Shown here in pieces: positions 62,208 to 64,000 of a stretch of 64,000 nt of DNA. A program made the position numbers and the translations under genes. The notes beneath the pieces were generated by a model that saw nothing but the letters and a program-made list of their open reading frames with translations, ran no database searches and was not told the origin of the DNA. This DNA comes from Pseudorhodobacter sp. MZDSW-24AT (lineage in GTDB: Bacteria; Pseudomonadota; Alphaproteobacteria; Rhodobacterales; Rhodobacteraceae): assembly GCF_002794355.1 (NCBI RefSeq), contig NZ_PGOI01000003.1, positions 248,001-312,000 of the forward strand, read 5' to 3'. How positions within the stretch are numbered: the stretch's first letter is position 1; each line of letters opens with the position of its first letter.

Positions 62208-64000
62208 ATGGGAACGTTTACCGGCAACAATCAGGACAACATCATCACTGGCTCGGACGACTCCGGCGATTACATCGAGGCGCGTGGCGGAAATGATGTG
62301 GTCAATGCCAATGCAGGCAATGACACTGTTTATGGGGGAACCGGCACCGACAGCCTGAATGGGCAGGACGGCAATGACAGCCTGTTTGGTGACACTGGGG
62401 CAGACCGGCTTTTGGGCGGCAATGGCAATGACACGCTGTTTGGCGGGGCTGATTCAGACTTTCTCGATGGCGGGGATGGCAACGACCAATTGTTCGGCGG
62501 GGGTGGCGGTGACCGGCTGCTGGGGGGGATCGGCGACGACACCGTCTCAGGCGGTGCAGGCAATGACACTTTGAACGGCGGCGGCGGCACCGATACGCTC
62601 ACCTACGCGACGGAAACCGCCCCGGTGAATACGAACCTGAATACCGGCACGGCTTCGGGAGCGTCTTCGGGCAATGACAGCCTAAGTTCGATTGAGAACG
62701 TTGTCGGAACCAGCTTCGCCGACACCATCACCGGCAATAATGACGCAAATCAGATCGACGCAGGCGGTGGAAGCGATTTCGTCGATTCCGGCGCCGGGAA
62801 CGACACCGTCTACGGTGATGCAGGCAATGACACGCTCATCGGCGGACGCGACGACGGGGTTGTCTACGGCTCCGGCATCTCATCGCAGACGTACAATCTT
62901 TTGTATTTCGGGACGTTTCCAGACATCGATCCCAATGAAAGCAACGGCAGTTCCGAAACAGCAGACAGTCTGCGCCTGACGTTTGGCAGCGCAACGGCCC
63001 CGTTGTCGAGCAACATTGTCCGTGCCACGGCGGTGGATCTGAACGGTGATGGCGTTCTGTCCGACAATGATAATTCATCGGCCACCACCGAATACTTCCT
63101 GATCGACGGTGTGCCCGCCTACTTAGACTCGACGCAAGTCTACGATGCGACGGTCACCTTCGCCGATGGGGCGAGCGGCCAGTTGAGCGCAGTCGTCATA
63201 CAGCTGACCGATGGTCGTGTTTTTCTCGCGCCAGAGTATGAGATCAATGCAGACTCGGCCTTGTTGGCAAGCGGCCCGATCACCTCGATCACCCTCACGC
63301 GGCTCGTGACACCCGACACCAATCTTTACGCAAACCGTGTGGACACGCCTTACTTTGGCACAGCGGATGCTGACTTGCTCTACGGGGGCGACGGGGCCGA
63401 CTACATCGCAGGCGGGAGCGGCCATGACACGCTGCACGGAGACGAGGGGGATGACGCGCTGGACGGCGGCACAGGCGACGACCAGCTCTTCGGCGGCAAC
63501 GGGAATGACAGGCTCACCGGAGGTGATGGCGACGATCTGCTGGAGGCGGCTGCGGGCGATGACGTCAGCTTTGGTGGCAGTGGCAATGACACGATCTTCT
63601 TTGGGTCAGGTCAGGACACGGTTTACGGCGGCGCCGGGGATGACCGGATTGACGACATCACTGGCAGCCAGCTCACCGGAGCAAATGTCATCGACGGCGG
63701 TGACGGCAACGATACCATCTGGTCCGGTGGCGGCGACGACACGCTTTATGGTGGGGCTGGCGACGATGTCCTTTGGGGCGAAGGTGAGGCCGACCTGCTT
63801 TTTGGCGGCACCGGCACCGACACCGTTTACGGCGGTGACGGCAGCGATACGTTGCACGGCGACGAAGACGGCGATGTGCTTTACGGCGGCGGCGGGCGCG
63901 ATCTGTTTTTCGGAGGCCCCGGCGACACCATCTTTGGTGGGGACGACGGCGACAATTTCGACACGCTGGATCTGCAGGCGTGGGGAAAAGAGTCCACCAA
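62208..64000 (+). CDS. Second RTX calcium-binding protein, partial
   Basis: Open reading frame of at least 597 codons running off the right edge. From the ATG at 62208 it begins MGTFTGNNQDNIITGSDD and enters RTX nonapeptides almost at once (GGNDVVNANAGNDTVYGG). A first array spans about residues 24-128, an intervening segment follows (about 129-385) with a second short array near 180-206, and a long third array follows to the window edge (GGDGADYIAGGSGHDTLHGDEGDD). The intervening segment has no recognised domain. It starts 203 bases after the first RTX gene and past its terminator, so it has its own promoter. The end and export signal are not visible. A GGAACGGG ribosome binding site precedes the ATG. 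Confidence 0.87.
   Translation, partial: MGTFTGNNQDNIITGSDDSGDYIEARGGNDVVNANAGNDTVYGGTGTDSLNGQDGNDSLFGDTGADRLLGGNGNDTLFGGADSDFLDGGDGNDQLFGGGGGDRLLGGIGDDTVSGGAGNDTLNGGGGTDTLTYATETAPVNTNLNTGTASGASSGNDSLSSIENVVGTSFADTITGNNDANQIDAGGGSDFVDSGAGNDTVYGDAGNDTLIGGRDDGVVYGSGISSQTYNLLYFGTFPDIDPNESNGSSETADSLRLTFGSATAPLSSNIVRATAVDLNGDGVLSDNDNSSATTEYFLIDGVPAYLDSTQVYDATVTFADGASGQLSAVVIQLTDGRVFLAPEYEINADSALLASGPITSITLTRLVTPDTNLYANRVDTPYFGTADADLLYGGDGADYIAGGSGHDTLHGDEGDDALDGGTGDDQLFGGNGNDRLTGGDGDDLLEAAAGDDVSFGGSGNDTIFFGSGQDTVYGGAGDDRIDDITGSQLTGANVIDGGDGNDTIWSGGGDDTLYGGAGDDVLWGEGEADLLFGGTGTDTVYGGDGSDTLHGDEDGDVLYGGGGRDLFFGGPGDTIFGGDDGDNFDTLDLQAWGKEST

Overview
The window is a typical stretch of an alphaproteobacterial chromosome, most likely a marine Rhodobacteraceae (Roseobacter-group) bacterium. 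I infer this from the moderately GC-rich composition, the aa3 cytochrome oxidase, the B12-dependent ribonucleotide reductase NrdJ, a Mur/Fur-type regulator, Bpt/Ate, DUF2852 and DUF2244 proteins, Hint-domain RTX proteins, and FnrL-, CtrA- and DnaA-type sites. No phage, insertion sequence, CRISPR array or rRNA operon is visible. Three tRNA genes are present: Leu(GAG), Ser(TGA) and Leu(CAA).

Layout. 1-7.1 kb: the end of an Lrp-type regulator, a cytochrome P450, tpiA, two small membrane proteins, the aminoacyl-transferase bpt, and two Fe-S assembly genes (sufT-like, sufA-like) flanking a SatD-like/DUF3307 pair. 7.2-13.2 kb: a minus-strand surface polysaccharide cluster (tyrosine autokinase with Wzz domain, phosphatase, O-antigen-ligase-like protein, membrane-anchored protein) with a divergent secreted Ala-rich protein. 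13.6-22.6 kb: class V aminotransferase, ubiH-like monooxygenase, HAD nucleotidase, GntR regulator, a glycosyltransferase with an MshEN-like N-terminus, carA, yqeY, DUF2244 and a small lipoprotein. 22.7-30.5 kb: ctaD, a class I aminotransferase, and a complete polyamine-type ABC transporter. 30.9-40.8 kb: tRNA-Leu, a peptidoglycan-binding protein, lipB, the AEC-MBL-tatD-holB-tmk-dacA-SPOR block, tRNA-Ser and a DJ-1/PfpI protein. 41.1-50.4 kb: nrdJ, mur/fur, an EamA transporter, eno, a cupin, rarD and xthA. 50.6-53.0 kb: an unusual three-gene cassette. 53.0-56.8 kb: erpA, dgt, dsbB, a DedA-like protein, a YpfJ-type zinc protein and tRNA-Leu. 57.5 kb to the end: two large RTX proteins, the second running off the window.

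The item I consider most likely to be an undescribed system is the 50.6-53.0 kb cassette. It encodes a 76-residue protein carrying four MTSVA pentapeptides in strict 8-residue register, a perfect 12-bp RNA hairpin follows it, then a 353-residue protein of unknown function and an EamA-type exporter whose start overlaps the preceding stop codon. A terminator closes the unit. The arrangement is reminiscent of a repeat-type modified peptide with a tailoring protein and exporter, but that is inference.

The other signals worth checking are regulatory. A duplicated 22-bp inverted repeat lies over a predicted leaderless promoter of the SatD-like/DUF3307 operon. A perfect CtrA site and a hairpin that buries the ribosome binding site precede the MshEN-glycosyltransferase. 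Three DnaA-box-like 9-mers and an NrdR-like palindrome lie upstream of nrdJ. A perfect FNR box lies between ctaD and an aminotransferase gene.
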